Assembly (NCBI GenBank): GCA_021521415.1
Contig: JAIQDT010001098.1
Span: 558,001 to 622,000 of the forward strand
Length of the DNA stretch: 64,000 bases
Source of the DNA: Bidens hawaiensis
Taxonomy: Eukaryota > Streptophyta > Magnoliopsida > Asterales > Asteraceae
Reading direction: 5' to 3'
The first letter of the stretch is position 1. Each line of letters starts with the position of its first letter. Positions 14,701 to 22,729 of the stretch are shown piece by piece. Made by a program: the position numbers and the translations under genes. The notes below the pieces were generated by a model that ran no database searches, was not told the origin of the DNA, and worked only from the letters and a program-made list of their open reading frames with translations.

Positions 14701-14744
14701 GCCGACAAAAGCAATACAAGCATGAAGAACTTGAATTTTGGCAT
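461..14744 (-). CDS. Gene A: malectin LRR receptor-like Ser/Thr kinase (LRR-VIII-2), complete
   Basis: Predicted plasma-membrane receptor kinase. Exons, 5' to 3' on the minus strand: 14744-14651, 12511-12325, 11397-11323, 10417-10349, 10261-10190, 10111-10040, 9958-9887, 6751-6680, 6374-6303, 6218-6144, 6075-6004, 5715-5647, 5543-5457, 5335-5273, 5190-5149, 5066-5020, 4923-4568, 3753-3555, 3431-3282, 2711-2593, 2498-2288, 2007-1770, 1537-1387, 847-461. Every junction is GT-AG and the phases match, giving 3,051 nt (1,016 residues plus stop), the usual size for this family. Order: signal peptide 1-25, N-terminal cap, LRRs about 94-345, malectin-like domain about 414-600, membrane helix about 616-637, kinase about 675-950. 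Key residues: GEGGFG 679-684, Lys700 (AVK), HRD 796-798, DFG 816-818, APE 842-844, so an active RD-type kinase is predicted. An in-frame ATG 45 nt upstream (14789) exists; MPKF was chosen because it gives a normal signal peptide. Ligand unknown. Confidence 0.93.
848..1386. other. Gene A last intron, no feature
   Basis: A 539-bp AT-rich intron between kinase exons 23 and 24. Nothing recognisable beyond its splice sites. Confidence 0.5.
3282..3431 (-). CDS. Gene A exon 19: transmembrane segment
   Basis: It encodes a Gly-Ser repeat (SGSGSGSGL, from a GGATCA microsatellite at about 3396-3418), one hydrophobic helix ([21 protein letters not shown]) and a basic stop-transfer KKGYLCGDK. The exon enters and leaves in phase 1. 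Confidence 0.88.
3555..5335 (-). CDS. Gene A exons 14-18: LRR end and malectin-like domain
   Basis: Three short exons (5335-5273, 5190-5149, 5066-5020) encode the post-LRR cysteine linker ([16 protein letters not shown] ... [11 protein letters not shown]). Exon 17 (4923-4568) begins the malectin domain with LFINCGG and contains [26 protein letters not shown] and [11 protein letters not shown]. Exon 18 (3753-3555) finishes it with [12 protein letters not shown] and [12 protein letters not shown]. Malectin-like modules of plant receptor kinases are thought to bind cell-wall carbohydrates or peptides; the ligand here is unknown. Confidence 0.9.
3754..4567. other. Gene A intron between the two malectin exons
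   Basis: An 814-bp intron. A GC-richer segment (about 3910-4080) stands out from the AT-rich surround and may be an old SINE or retroelement scrap. About 4300-4420 read on the minus strand has an A-box-like TGGTAAGCGCTTGAG but no convincing B box. Neither is named with confidence. Confidence 0.3.
5457..11397 (-). CDS. Gene A exons 3-13: LRR array, mostly one repeat per exon
   Basis: Eleven consecutive exons of 75, 69, 72, 72, 72, 72, 72, 75, 72, 69 and 87 bp, all bounded by phase-2 introns, each encode about one 24-residue LRR (consensus LxxNxLxGxIPxxIGxLxxLxxL). Clear examples are [31 protein letters not shown] and [16 protein letters not shown]. Exon 10 (6218-6144) is the weakest repeat: it has no GxIP turn and reads [15 protein letters not shown]. 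Two introns carry solo LTRs: intron 3 (10418..11322) and intron 7 (6752..9886). Confidence 0.9.
6441..6660. mobile_element. Palindromic MITE in gene A intron
   Basis: A foldback element about 220 bp long. The left arm has ACAAATGAAATTAACATGCT then AACGTGAGAATCAA. The right arm is its reverse complement with few changes (TTGATTCTCACGTT, AGCACGTTAATTTCATTTGT). The core alternates TAATTATGTAATTAC and AGAGTAATT units. No coding capacity. A related half element lies at 15196..15325. Confidence 0.7.
6887..9691. mobile_element. Solo LTR (2.8 kb) in gene A intron 7, TSD TTGTT
   Basis: The segment starts TGTCACACCCCCAAATTTCC and ends GCCGGATGTCACA, the TG..CA ends of an LTR. It is flanked by identical 5-bp direct repeats TTGTT (6882-6886 and 9692-9696). 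No gag or pol domain, primer-binding site or second LTR lies nearby, so it is a solo LTR left by LTR-LTR recombination. The length suggests a Gypsy-type parent; this is inference. It explains most of the 3.1-kb intron between LRR exons 7 and 8. Open frames inside it (for example 8803..9108) are short and unlike known proteins. Confidence 0.82.
7828..7895 (+). promoter_or_regulatory. Cluster of eight W-box cores inside the solo LTR
   Basis: TTGAC followed by C or T occurs at 7828, 7839, 7849, 7855, 7865, 7871, 7883 and 7890, eight times in 68 bp, all on the plus strand. TTGAC[C/T] is the core bound by plant WRKY transcription factors. The presence is read directly; any regulatory activity is inferred. 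Confidence 0.45.
10479..11244 (+). mobile_element. Copia-type solo LTR in gene A intron 3, TSD GAAGT
   Basis: It begins TGTTGGGGTATTTTTTG and ends TTTAGCCAAAC, between identical direct repeats GAAGT (10474-10478 and 11245-11249). Near the 3' end is CCCGTGGTTTTTACTC then GAGAGGTTTTCCACG, a signature often seen in plant Copia LTRs. There is no internal region or partner LTR. The 3' end lacks the final A of the expected CA. About 766 bp. Confidence 0.72.
12123..12232 (+). repeat. (GGGTT)n microsatellite, two blocks
   Basis: Perfect GGGTT/GGTTG pentamer runs at about 12133-12157 and 12193-12231, separated by a short AT-rich spacer, in gene A intron 2. The rest of that intron (11398..12120) is very AT-rich and has no recognisable feature. 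Confidence 0.85.
12325..12511 (-). CDS. Gene A exon 2: LRR N-terminal cap
   Basis: It encodes the cap with the family landmarks [11 protein letters not shown] and [12 protein letters not shown], which form the cysteine cluster before the first LRR. The acceptor is gtaacag and the donor is ACAAT|gtacgt, entering in phase 1 and leaving in phase 2. A longer open frame on the opposite strand (12187..12693) overlaps this exon but is only its antisense shadow. Confidence 0.85.
12512..14650. other. Gene A intron 1
   Basis: A 2.1-kb intron. The stretch 12690..12985 starts near CATATCTATCTTCATC and ends CGGAATGCTCTTA, resembling the ends of the Harbinger-like element at 53157, so a degenerate relative is possible. 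A GC-richer piece at about 13257-13450 is unassigned. No gene is seen. Confidence 0.4.
14651..14744 (-). CDS. Gene A exon 1: signal peptide
   Basis: It encodes 31 residues beginning MPKFKFF, with a hydrophobic core ([10 protein letters not shown]) and then QQLPDKE. The donor is GAAG|gtacaa in phase 1 and joins VEAMKLIA of exon 2. The motif QxLPxxEVxAL is the usual start of the mature ectodomain in this family. A longer in-frame start at 14789 would add 15 polar residues before the hydrophobic core. Confidence 0.85.
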
Positions 14745-14789
14745 CGTCCCTCGAGACAACTCCAGATTAATGTGACTTCCGTTTGTCAA

Positions 14790-15195
14790 ATTATTTCCTT
14801 AGTTGCAGTTGAGTTTCTTAGTTGTAAAGAGATGGAATAAAGGTAGGTACATACAAAAAGTGTCAAGTTGTTTAAAATTTAGATATAAGTTGACGAAGAA
14901 ATTATCACCATGTGCTCAGATTCACTCGTACACCGTGTATGATGTTTGTCAACAGCACCTTTGTGACCGCTGACTTTTCAACGACTTCAAATATTCATAT
15001 TTATATTAATATTTTATTAGGATGTGGAAATTTTACTACGAGTTTGCCAAAGAAGTTAAGAAACAAACACGTTGTTGTTTGGTTTGAGCCCAGTAGAAGC
15101 CGGTTTTAGTGTAATTTAACCTTTGAAAAAACAAATAGCGTTTTTATACGAGTCATGTGTAGTTTTACAAGCCGTATGACATACAAAAAGTATGG
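14790..15195 (-). promoter_or_regulatory. Presumed promoter and 5' leader of gene A
   Basis: The 400 bp upstream of the first exon. A weak TATA-like CTTATATCTAAAT (minus strand) lies near 14880-14892, and several TTGAC cores occur on both strands between 14860 and 14960. No strong core promoter can be fixed by eye, and the transcription start is unknown. Confidence 0.3.
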
Positions 15196-15325
15196 GCCAC
15201 ACAAGTAAAGTAATTATGTAATTACTCCATGATGTAATTACATGATTACTCTACTTGTATATATAATTACTCTACTTAATTCTCACGTATAGCACGTTAA
15301 TTTCATTTGTATTTACTTTAAACCC
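15196..15325. mobile_element. Partial copy of the palindromic MITE
   Basis: It shares with 6441..6660 the run from TAATTATGTAATTAC through ACTCTACTTGTATATATAAT to TTCTCACG and CACGTTAATTTCATTTGTA. The left arm is missing. It lies just upstream of gene A, so it could influence that promoter, but nothing shows that it does. Confidence 0.6.
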
Positions 15326-15700
15326 GGACCACATAAATTACAATAATAATCATACGAGATGTTATATGAGGTGTTGTGTGATACATATATGAGTCATATG
15401 AGCCATATAGCATATACTATGATAACTGCTATGACCACCGATAACGTAATATGACCGTGTGACCATTTCATCGTGGATCAATACAGGTCCCACATTTTAA
15501 TATAGTACGACGACAAAAATCAAAAGTAATATCATATTTAATTGTGGGCATTAGTATTTGTTGCTTTGATAACATGGAAGCCGTGTAGGACCTTAATGAC
15601 TTGTAAATTTGGTAAGACTTTCTTAAATTGTCGTTACTATGTTAAGTTCAATATCAAATATATATTCCATAGTGCGTGCACGTCTTGGGACCCTAATGGC

Positions 15701-15925
15701 TTAGAGCATGTTTGGGATTGAGTTTGAAAACTGCTTATTGGCTTATTGGTGTTTTCAAAAAGCCAATAAGTTAAAATGTGTTTAACAATCACAAAAATCT
15801 TTCTTATTTTAGCTTTTTGAAAAAGTTAAAAAACAATTTTTCAATAGCCTCAAATCCTGGCTTTTCAAAAAAATCAATAACCCATTAAGCATTTTTCAAA
15901 CTCAATCCCAAACATGCTCCAAGTC
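15701..15925. mobile_element. Short inverted-repeat element (MITE)
   Basis: Terminal inverted repeats of about 26 bp: GAGCATGTTTGGGATTGAG then TTTGAAAA at the left, TTTTCAAACTCAATCCCAAA then CATGCTC at the right. The element is about 225 bp and non-coding. No clear target duplication, so the superfamily is uncertain. Confidence 0.6.
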
Positions 15926-16440
15926 TTTAGTGATTGAGATAAAAAACTGAACAATAAAAGAGGAAATTCTATCAGGAGTCCGGACATGTTCCATCACCAT
16001 CCACAACAACGCTATTATGTGTTGGTAAAATTGAGATTCAAAAAGGAGTTTCTTTAACCATGATAAAACTAGTTTTATACCAGCTAGTTGATAGAAACAA
16101 AAATTGATTGGTCGTTGTTTTTGTGTTTTTTTATTTAATTTTTATTTAGGTATAATGTTTAAGGATTAGCTTGTGTTTATTAACCCATTTTATGAATAAT
16201 TTTGAGTATGTTTTTTTATAATTTATATATGAGTTATTATTGATTCATTTATAATATTTGTTAGTTTTTTTAAATATTTTAATAATTTATAAAAAAATAT
16301 AAATTACTAAAAAGTTTATTGTTGGTTTGAATGTTTTTTTTTAAATGATATTGGGTTCGTTTGTTGAAAAAGAATGTGTTTACTCGGTAATTCGATACTA
16401 TATGTTATATAAAACCCGAAAAAAAGGCTGTGTTCGGCAG
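15926..16440. other. Spacer, no feature
   Basis: AT-rich intergenic DNA with long T runs. Nothing recognised. Confidence 0.4.
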
Positions 16441-17275
16441 GGTCGGCTGGAGGGTAGTGCCGGTCGGACCGTCGGCCGAGGCACGTAATTTTTGGGGGCC
16501 AAAATTTTTTTATCTATCTTTTTTATATATACATTTAAAAAATAAAATTTATAAAATATAATTTGATCTTTACCATCTTATTTTTATTGGGCCCAAAAAT
16601 TTTTTTATTCATAATCCATTTAATCAAGTTTAAACTATTGGGCCCGAACTAAAACTAAACACTAAAAAAATTAAATAAACTCCCAATGCAAAATAAAAGA
16701 AATAGTTGTTGATTGAAATTCCTGTTTTGCTTACTTCATTCTTTGCGAAAGTTGAACAAAACCTGAACAATGACTAACCCAGCCGACCAACACTATTGGT
16801 TCGTTGTTGACCACCAGGCTCTTCTACGGTTGACCAAGCCAGCCCCAATGTCGAAGCTTGGATATACACGTCTAGGGGGCCGAACTCAATATGTATTAAA
16901 AAAATTAACTAGAGGGGGGAGAGTGCTCAAAATTTCGTTTGGAAACGGGTAAATTTACAGTATGTATACAAATTTTTGGCCGAAAAAGGATACATTTATG
17001 CAACCGAGCGAAAAAACGGAGGGTCCGGGCACAAATTTTCGGCCGGAAATGTGTAAATTTACACTATGTATAAAAAGTTTAGGTCGAAAAAGGATAAATT
17101 TACACTACCGAGCAAAAAACGGAGGGGTCGGGCTTAAAATTTCGGTCGAAAACGGGTAAATTTATACTATGTATAAAGATTTTTGACCGAAAAAAGATAG
17201 ATTTACACCACCGAGCGAAAAAACAGAGGGGCCAGGGTCACCCCTGGGCCAACTAAACTACGCCACTGCGAGCCA
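16440..17275. repeat. Degenerate repeat with a 104-bp tandem array
   Basis: GGTCGGCTGGAGGGTAGTGC and GGCCGAGGCACGTAATTTT open a repeat that resembles the block at 36145..36560. From 16949 to about 17260 a unit of 103-104 bp occurs three times (GTAAATTTACA followed by TATGTATA at 16949, 17053 and 17156; each unit also has GAGCGAAAAAACGGAGGG or a close variant). A partial inverted relative lies at 62500..62630. Open frames here (16770..17159) result from the repeat. Confidence 0.65.
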
Positions 17276-17488
17276 CCAAGGACAAATCTATTCTTTTATC
17301 CAATGTTAGTAAAGTTTCACAAATCATTAGTATTTAAAAAAATTTGCATATATAGTTCGTTGTTAAGATATGAGCCTTTTTATTTCGGCTCGGCCGAGGT
17401 ATATAAATCCTTGAAGACGGACAAACTTGGTAGAGACTAGTTGGCTCTGCAACTACAATCCCCACTTAAGGAGGTTTTAGTGTAAAAC

Positions 17489-20120
17489 GGTTGCCCAGGT
17501 GGAACAAACAATCATATCAAACAAACGAACACGAGATATATGTAGTGACAACCCTCGACATTTTATATCATCAAACACACTTAACGAACAAACGAACTTA
17601 ACAAACTCACATGGAGAAGAGAGACTCCTTATGAATCACAAAAAACAATAACCTAGACCCCTATTTATAGATCTACTAAACTTCTTCACCAAGTCAAGTA
17701 CTTGACTTCTTAACCAAGACGAACCATTTCTTAATTCAATTAACTAATATAAAACATAACAAAATAAACCCTTTACTTTATTAATAATTAAATATTAACC
17801 TTCATTCATCCCCTTAATCTTGAAATGTTCATCTTCTTACATTTATTCCTTCTTTTCAACTTTTTATAGCATGCTTGGTTCACCGATTCTTCAATCTTAG
17901 CATTCGTTCGTTCAATACTTAACTTCGAAGTCATATTGTCATTTTCTTTCTCAACTCAATTCTTCTCATCAATTTGTTCTTGACCAATACATTCATGAAC
18001 TCCAAACAAATAATTTAAAATCATTCCAAAACGAATATCCTTCACTTTCATAATCGGTTTCACATCATAATTTTCACTCTTCGTATTCAAAGTTGTTAGA
18101 ATTACAACATACCTAAGCTTAATGTTGTACGTCCGATTCAGTTTTCTCTGAACATTCATCAACAATCTCTCTTTCTAATCATATAACCTCAATATCCCAT
18201 AGGCTATTTAAATCTTACAACCTTCTTCATCCAACTAACCCAAGCTAAGAAGATTGGCCTTCAATTTAGGGATATAGAAAACATCACGAAACGTTTTCTT
18301 TTCACCAGTCTTACTTACCATAGTCACATTACCTTTACCTTTGATTTCGATCTCGGAGCCAACACCACACTTCACTTGACCCGAAACTCGGTAATCCGAA
18401 GTAGTAAGAAAACTCTTTCTTTCCTGACATATGATCATATGACTTGCACCATGGTCTAAGTACCACGTTCCTTCATTCTTTTCAACATTTTCAAACACAC
18501 CAGGGATAACCCTTTCTTCATTCAAACTTACTTTCTTTATTGAACAATCTGCCATGAACAAAAAAGGATCAATATCATCTTCTTTCTTTGACAGATTAAC
18601 TTCTTTTTCCCCTTTACTTGGCTCTTTACATTCATTCGAGTAGTGCCCAATCTTATCACCATCGTTGCACATTACATACTTCCTTCTATCTTGTCATTCT
18701 TCAGGATTCCTTTTACAGTCTTCGTGTCGTTCATAATTATGATCATCCACTATTCCATCTTGTATTACATCTTCCTCGTCCGTTGTATCTTCCATGGGCT
18801 CTGCAATTTTCAACTTTCTTTTCGGTTTGGGTGAACATGAGCTGACTTTGGGATGAACTTCCATTCACATTATTAAACTTGTTTCTTTCAACGTATGCCT
18901 TTAAATGTCCAATCACATATTCAAACATCATTGGTTCAATGTCTGTGAGTAGCTCCATCAAAGAAACAATAGGTACATATCTATCCGGCATAGAGTTCAA
19001 GAATTTTCTTACCAAACCTCTTCTTCAAGTACCTCTCCCAAGCTCCTGTACTTTAACTATACTCCACCCAACTTCGCTGCATAATCATCAATACTTTCTG
19101 TCTCCCCCATTTTCAATCCATCTAACTTGGTTCTTATTATTTGAACATGAGCTTTTTTGAGTTTTTTTAGCACCAATATAATGAACTCTTAATGCTTTCA
19201 CAAACATCTTTTGGTTTCGAATACTTGGCCATATGAAGCATCACGTCTTCAGGTAGGGTTTGGAAGATAACACCTAAAGCCATAAACTTCTTTCTTTCTT
19301 CAATTCCAGTCGCACCCAAGATAATTTTCACCATAACCGACCATGACGCGTAATTGGTCAAAGTTAACTTCGGTGCTGTAAAAGAAAACCACTCATCGAT
19401 TATTTCACTGTTCCTGAGCTCCCTGGATTTCCTTATTTGTCATCCGCCATGACTGAATGTAGAATAAACGTTAATGATTGACTTTTTCTATGGATAGGCA
19501 ACAATATATATACTGCTCCTCTTTGTGAATAAGGCAAAAAAGAACCAATTGCACTTCTAATAATATTTGGTGGCATGAGTGGGTAAACAAATTTCCGGCT
19601 GTGGTTGTAATTTTTGTCCCAAGAAGAGAAACACAAATAATACAATTTATGGTGACGCACTAACGCTTTACATTTTGACTATGAGAAAATATGAACTAAT
19701 TCTCCTTGCAAACTGTGTCAAAACAACTCCCAAAACAAAACTTTGAAGATCGGCCAGAAAAAGAAACAAGACATGCCAATTCGAACCAACCGAGTATTAA
19801 ACGAGCCAAAGCTCTTATACCAATTGTTGGTTCAGGCAGATCAAATAATCATATCAAACAAACGAACACGAGATATTTGGAGTGACAACCCTCGTCTCTT
19901 TTCATATAATCAAACGAACTTAACAAACTTACATGGAGAAAAGAGACTCTCTTGACTTACAAAAAACAATAATCTGGACCCCTATTTATATATCTATTAA
20001 ACTTGTTCCCCAAGTCAATTATCTAACTTCTACTTCAAGATGAAACCTTTCCTAATCCAATAAACCAAAATTAAACATAACAAAATAAATTGTTCACTTT
20101 ATTAATAATTCAAATCTTCA
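17489..20120 (-). mobile_element. Copia-type LTR element, deletion derivative
   Basis: Two similar LTRs of about 300 bp in direct orientation: 17489..17804 and 19825..20120. Read on the minus strand, the 5' LTR ends CCAACA and is followed after 2 nt by TGGTATAAGAGC (19823-19812), a near match to the initiator-Met tRNA primer site used by plant Copia elements. The 3' LTR is preceded by a purine tract (AAGATTAAGGGGATG, about 17805-17820). The internal region encodes only broken gag and protease-like segments; integrase, reverse transcriptase and RNase H are absent. No matching target duplication was found. Confidence 0.8.
18235..19440 (-). pseudogene. Copia gag and protease remnant
   Basis: Fragments in order on the minus strand: a gag-like start with YASWSVMVKIILGATG (around 19350), LNSMPDRYVPIVSLMELL (around 18980), a zinc-knuckle remnant CNDGDKIGHYSNEC (around 18660) and a protease-like WYLDHGASHMI (around 18450). 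Two hallmark residues are changed: the second cysteine of CX2CX4HX4C reads Gly, and the protease D[S/T]G triad reads DHG. Stops and frame changes separate the pieces. Not functional. Confidence 0.75.
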
Positions 20121-20620
20121 AAATCTATCTAAGAAAATGAATGTTTTCACATGAGTCATGCGTAGTCTTACCCTTACGAGCCGTGTGACATACAAAAAAC
20201 ACGGGCCATGTGACACGAATAATGATACGATAAGTCATATAAGGTGTTGAATGGCATACACAATAATAAATTAATAATTGATATGAGTTGGTCATTTTCT
20301 CATATGGCTAGTATAAAATGACAAATTTTAATATAATAGTGACAAATAAGTTGGTGTATTATATAGGTGCGTTTCTTTCACCTTTTAAATTAACTAGTGG
20401 GTAGCAGGGGCCGAATTGGAATTGCTACATTTAAATTAATATTATAGGTTATTAATGAAAGTAAAGGTTAAGTACAATAAAAATTATTAAACTTCTTAGA
20501 AGCATTTCGATATATCCAAATAGATCTTCGTTTTCAGGATGATTTTATAAAAGATAAGTTTAAGAAAACCAGCTACCACCTACTATCGTGTAAAGTTGTC
20601 GTTCATCGTAATCGTTGTGG
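20121..20620. other. Spacer, no feature
   Basis: AT-rich intergenic sequence between the Copia derivative and the hAT-like element. No gene or named repeat seen. Confidence 0.4.
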
Positions 20621-20627
20621 CACATAG

Positions 20628-22056
20628 TTAGGGCCGTAAACGAGCCGAGTCGGGCCAAGCCAGGCCCTACTCGAGCTCGACTCGAACTTAACTCGAGCCA
20701 GCTCGGCTCGACTCGATTTCAAACAACGAGCTGTGGAAATGAGCTCGAGTCCGACTCGAGCTAAACTCGAGCCAGCTCGCGGCTCGACGAGCTAACAAAT
20801 TTCTCAGTTTTGCAGTTGTGATTCACTCTATGTCGTCGCCGAATCGCCGTCGCCCGTCGAATCGTCGTCGCCCGTCTCCGTAGTTGTAAAAAAGAAGAAT
20901 TAGGGTTGAACGTTTAAATTGTTTAATCGTCGTAAGACTAAAAGGGTTTTAGAAGCTCATATTGAAAATTGTTAATTTGTAATAGGAAATTGGAAAGTCG
21001 CGTAGTGGTAAAGCCGTAAAGATGATTAGAAGATTTTTAGGAAATAAAAACCAAGAGAAAGGTTCAAATAAGAAGTTTGTTTTTCCTAAGAAGGCTAAGA
21101 AGGAATGTATTTTAGTCTACTACCTTAACATTGAAAACTCACTTAATTTAATTTCAAAAACCCACTTAATTAAAACCAACTTAAATTTTCACTCATCTCC
21201 TACAACCACCACCGCCTACCGCCACCACCTTGCCGGAAAAGTCTTCGGAAATTTCGCCGGAAAATAAAACACAATGGAAAATACTATGGAAAAACACAAT
21301 GAAAAAACACAATGGAAAAAACACTACGAAAATAAAACACAATGACAAAATCACAATGAAAAACACAATTAAATTACACAATGTAAAAAACACAATTCAA
21401 AAAACACTATAAAAAAATAAAACATACTTGTATAACACAATTTTGGTAAAACACACCTTGTAAAAAACCACGAATTTTTTTTTATTTTTATATTGCAATA
21501 TGGTACTCATATAAAAGATAAAAAAAACACTCGTTATTAAGGTGAAATTTTTTTAAAAAACAAATATCGTTTAAAAAAGTTATGGACGTTTTAAAATGAT
21601 GGGGGAATTTGACATATGCCTTGCATGTGGAGAGAGAAAGTCAACAAATATGTTATCTCTGCCCTTATCCTTGTTTTACATTTGATGATCTCTTTAATCT
21701 AATCTCAACCATTCAAGTTTAAAATGAATGGACAAGATTATTTCCTATCTTTCCTACAAAAACTAATCTTCTTATTATAACCCAACCCCTCCATATATAT
21801 TAATATATATATTTACCATATATATATGTCAACATGTCATATATTTACTATATATATGTATGAGCCTTGTTCGAGCCTACGAGCCGAGCCACGAGCGGGC
21901 CACAAGCCGAGCTACCCCTAGCTCGAGCTCGACTCGAACAAAACTCGAGCTAGCTCGGCTCGGCTCGATTTTAAATCGTGCTTTTTTCGAGCAAGTTTTT
22001 TTCGGGTTTTCTTCTAACGAGTTTCAGGCGAGCCGCGGGCTTTTTGAACACCCCTA
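20628..22056. mobile_element. Non-autonomous hAT-like element rich in GAGCTCGA motifs
   Basis: Flanked by direct repeats CACATAG (20621-20627 and 22057-22063). Ends TTAGGGCCGTAAACGAGCC and, on the other strand, TAGGGGTGTTCAAAAAGCC form imperfect inverted repeats. Both subterminal zones (20690-20800 and 21880-21970) are packed with ACTCGAGCC, GCTCGGCTCGACTCGA and similar palindromic words. No transposase. A 7-8 bp duplication fits hAT but does not prove it. Confidence 0.62.
21250..21450 (+). repeat. ACACAATG motif array, copy 1
   Basis: About ten irregularly spaced ACACAATG or AACACAAT words in an A-rich context inside the hAT-like element. The same words recur, inverted, at 50700..50975 and, direct, at 55995..56190. 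Confidence 0.6.
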
Positions 22057-22063
22057 CACATAG

Positions 22064-22729
22064 CCACTGCCTTTCAAGTCTTTTCAATAGCCGCATGCCC
22101 GCAGATACATGCAAGATTTCTTCTATTTAGTAAATTAAACAGGGAGAAAGGGGGGGGGGGGGGGGTTAAAAAGATACTGAAAAAATATATATGTATTTGG
22201 TGACTTGTTTATGCTTTGAAGACTTACGTATACAGGAAAAAAAATAGAAAACATAGAACTTTGTTTTTAACGAAACTTAGATGAAAATGTAGATAAAAAT
22301 AAACACATCGCAACAGTAGATTAATTACAAACTTGATATTCAAATGTGGATAAAAATATCATCGCAACAGGGAACTTTTCGTAGATCAAAGTTAAAAAAA
22401 TTAAAATTTTAAACTTTAGGGACGATAACTTAAAATTTTTACACATAAAAATCTTTACTGCACAAACACGCGTAGCGATCATAAATTACTAAACATAACG
22501 AACACAGTACCAAATGTTCACGAAGTATACTTGAATGAATTAACGTGACATCCGTTCATGTTCGTAAAATTAATTTAACGAAAGAAATTTCATGTTCGTG
22601 TTCGTTCATTTATTAAGCAAACGAACTTCGGTCTAACAGTTTGTTGAACCTTTAATTATCAACAATGCTGAAATTAAAAGTAATTAATAATAATAGTAGT
22701 AGTCATAGTCATAGTAGCCGTAGTCGTAT
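22064..22729. other. Spacer with a 16-G homopolymer
   Basis: No gene. A run of 16 G lies at 22150-22165. Otherwise AT-rich. Confidence 0.45.

Noticed and set aside
16770..17159. Two 60-65 codon plus-strand frames
   Set aside because: They follow the 104-bp tandem repeat and have no domain.
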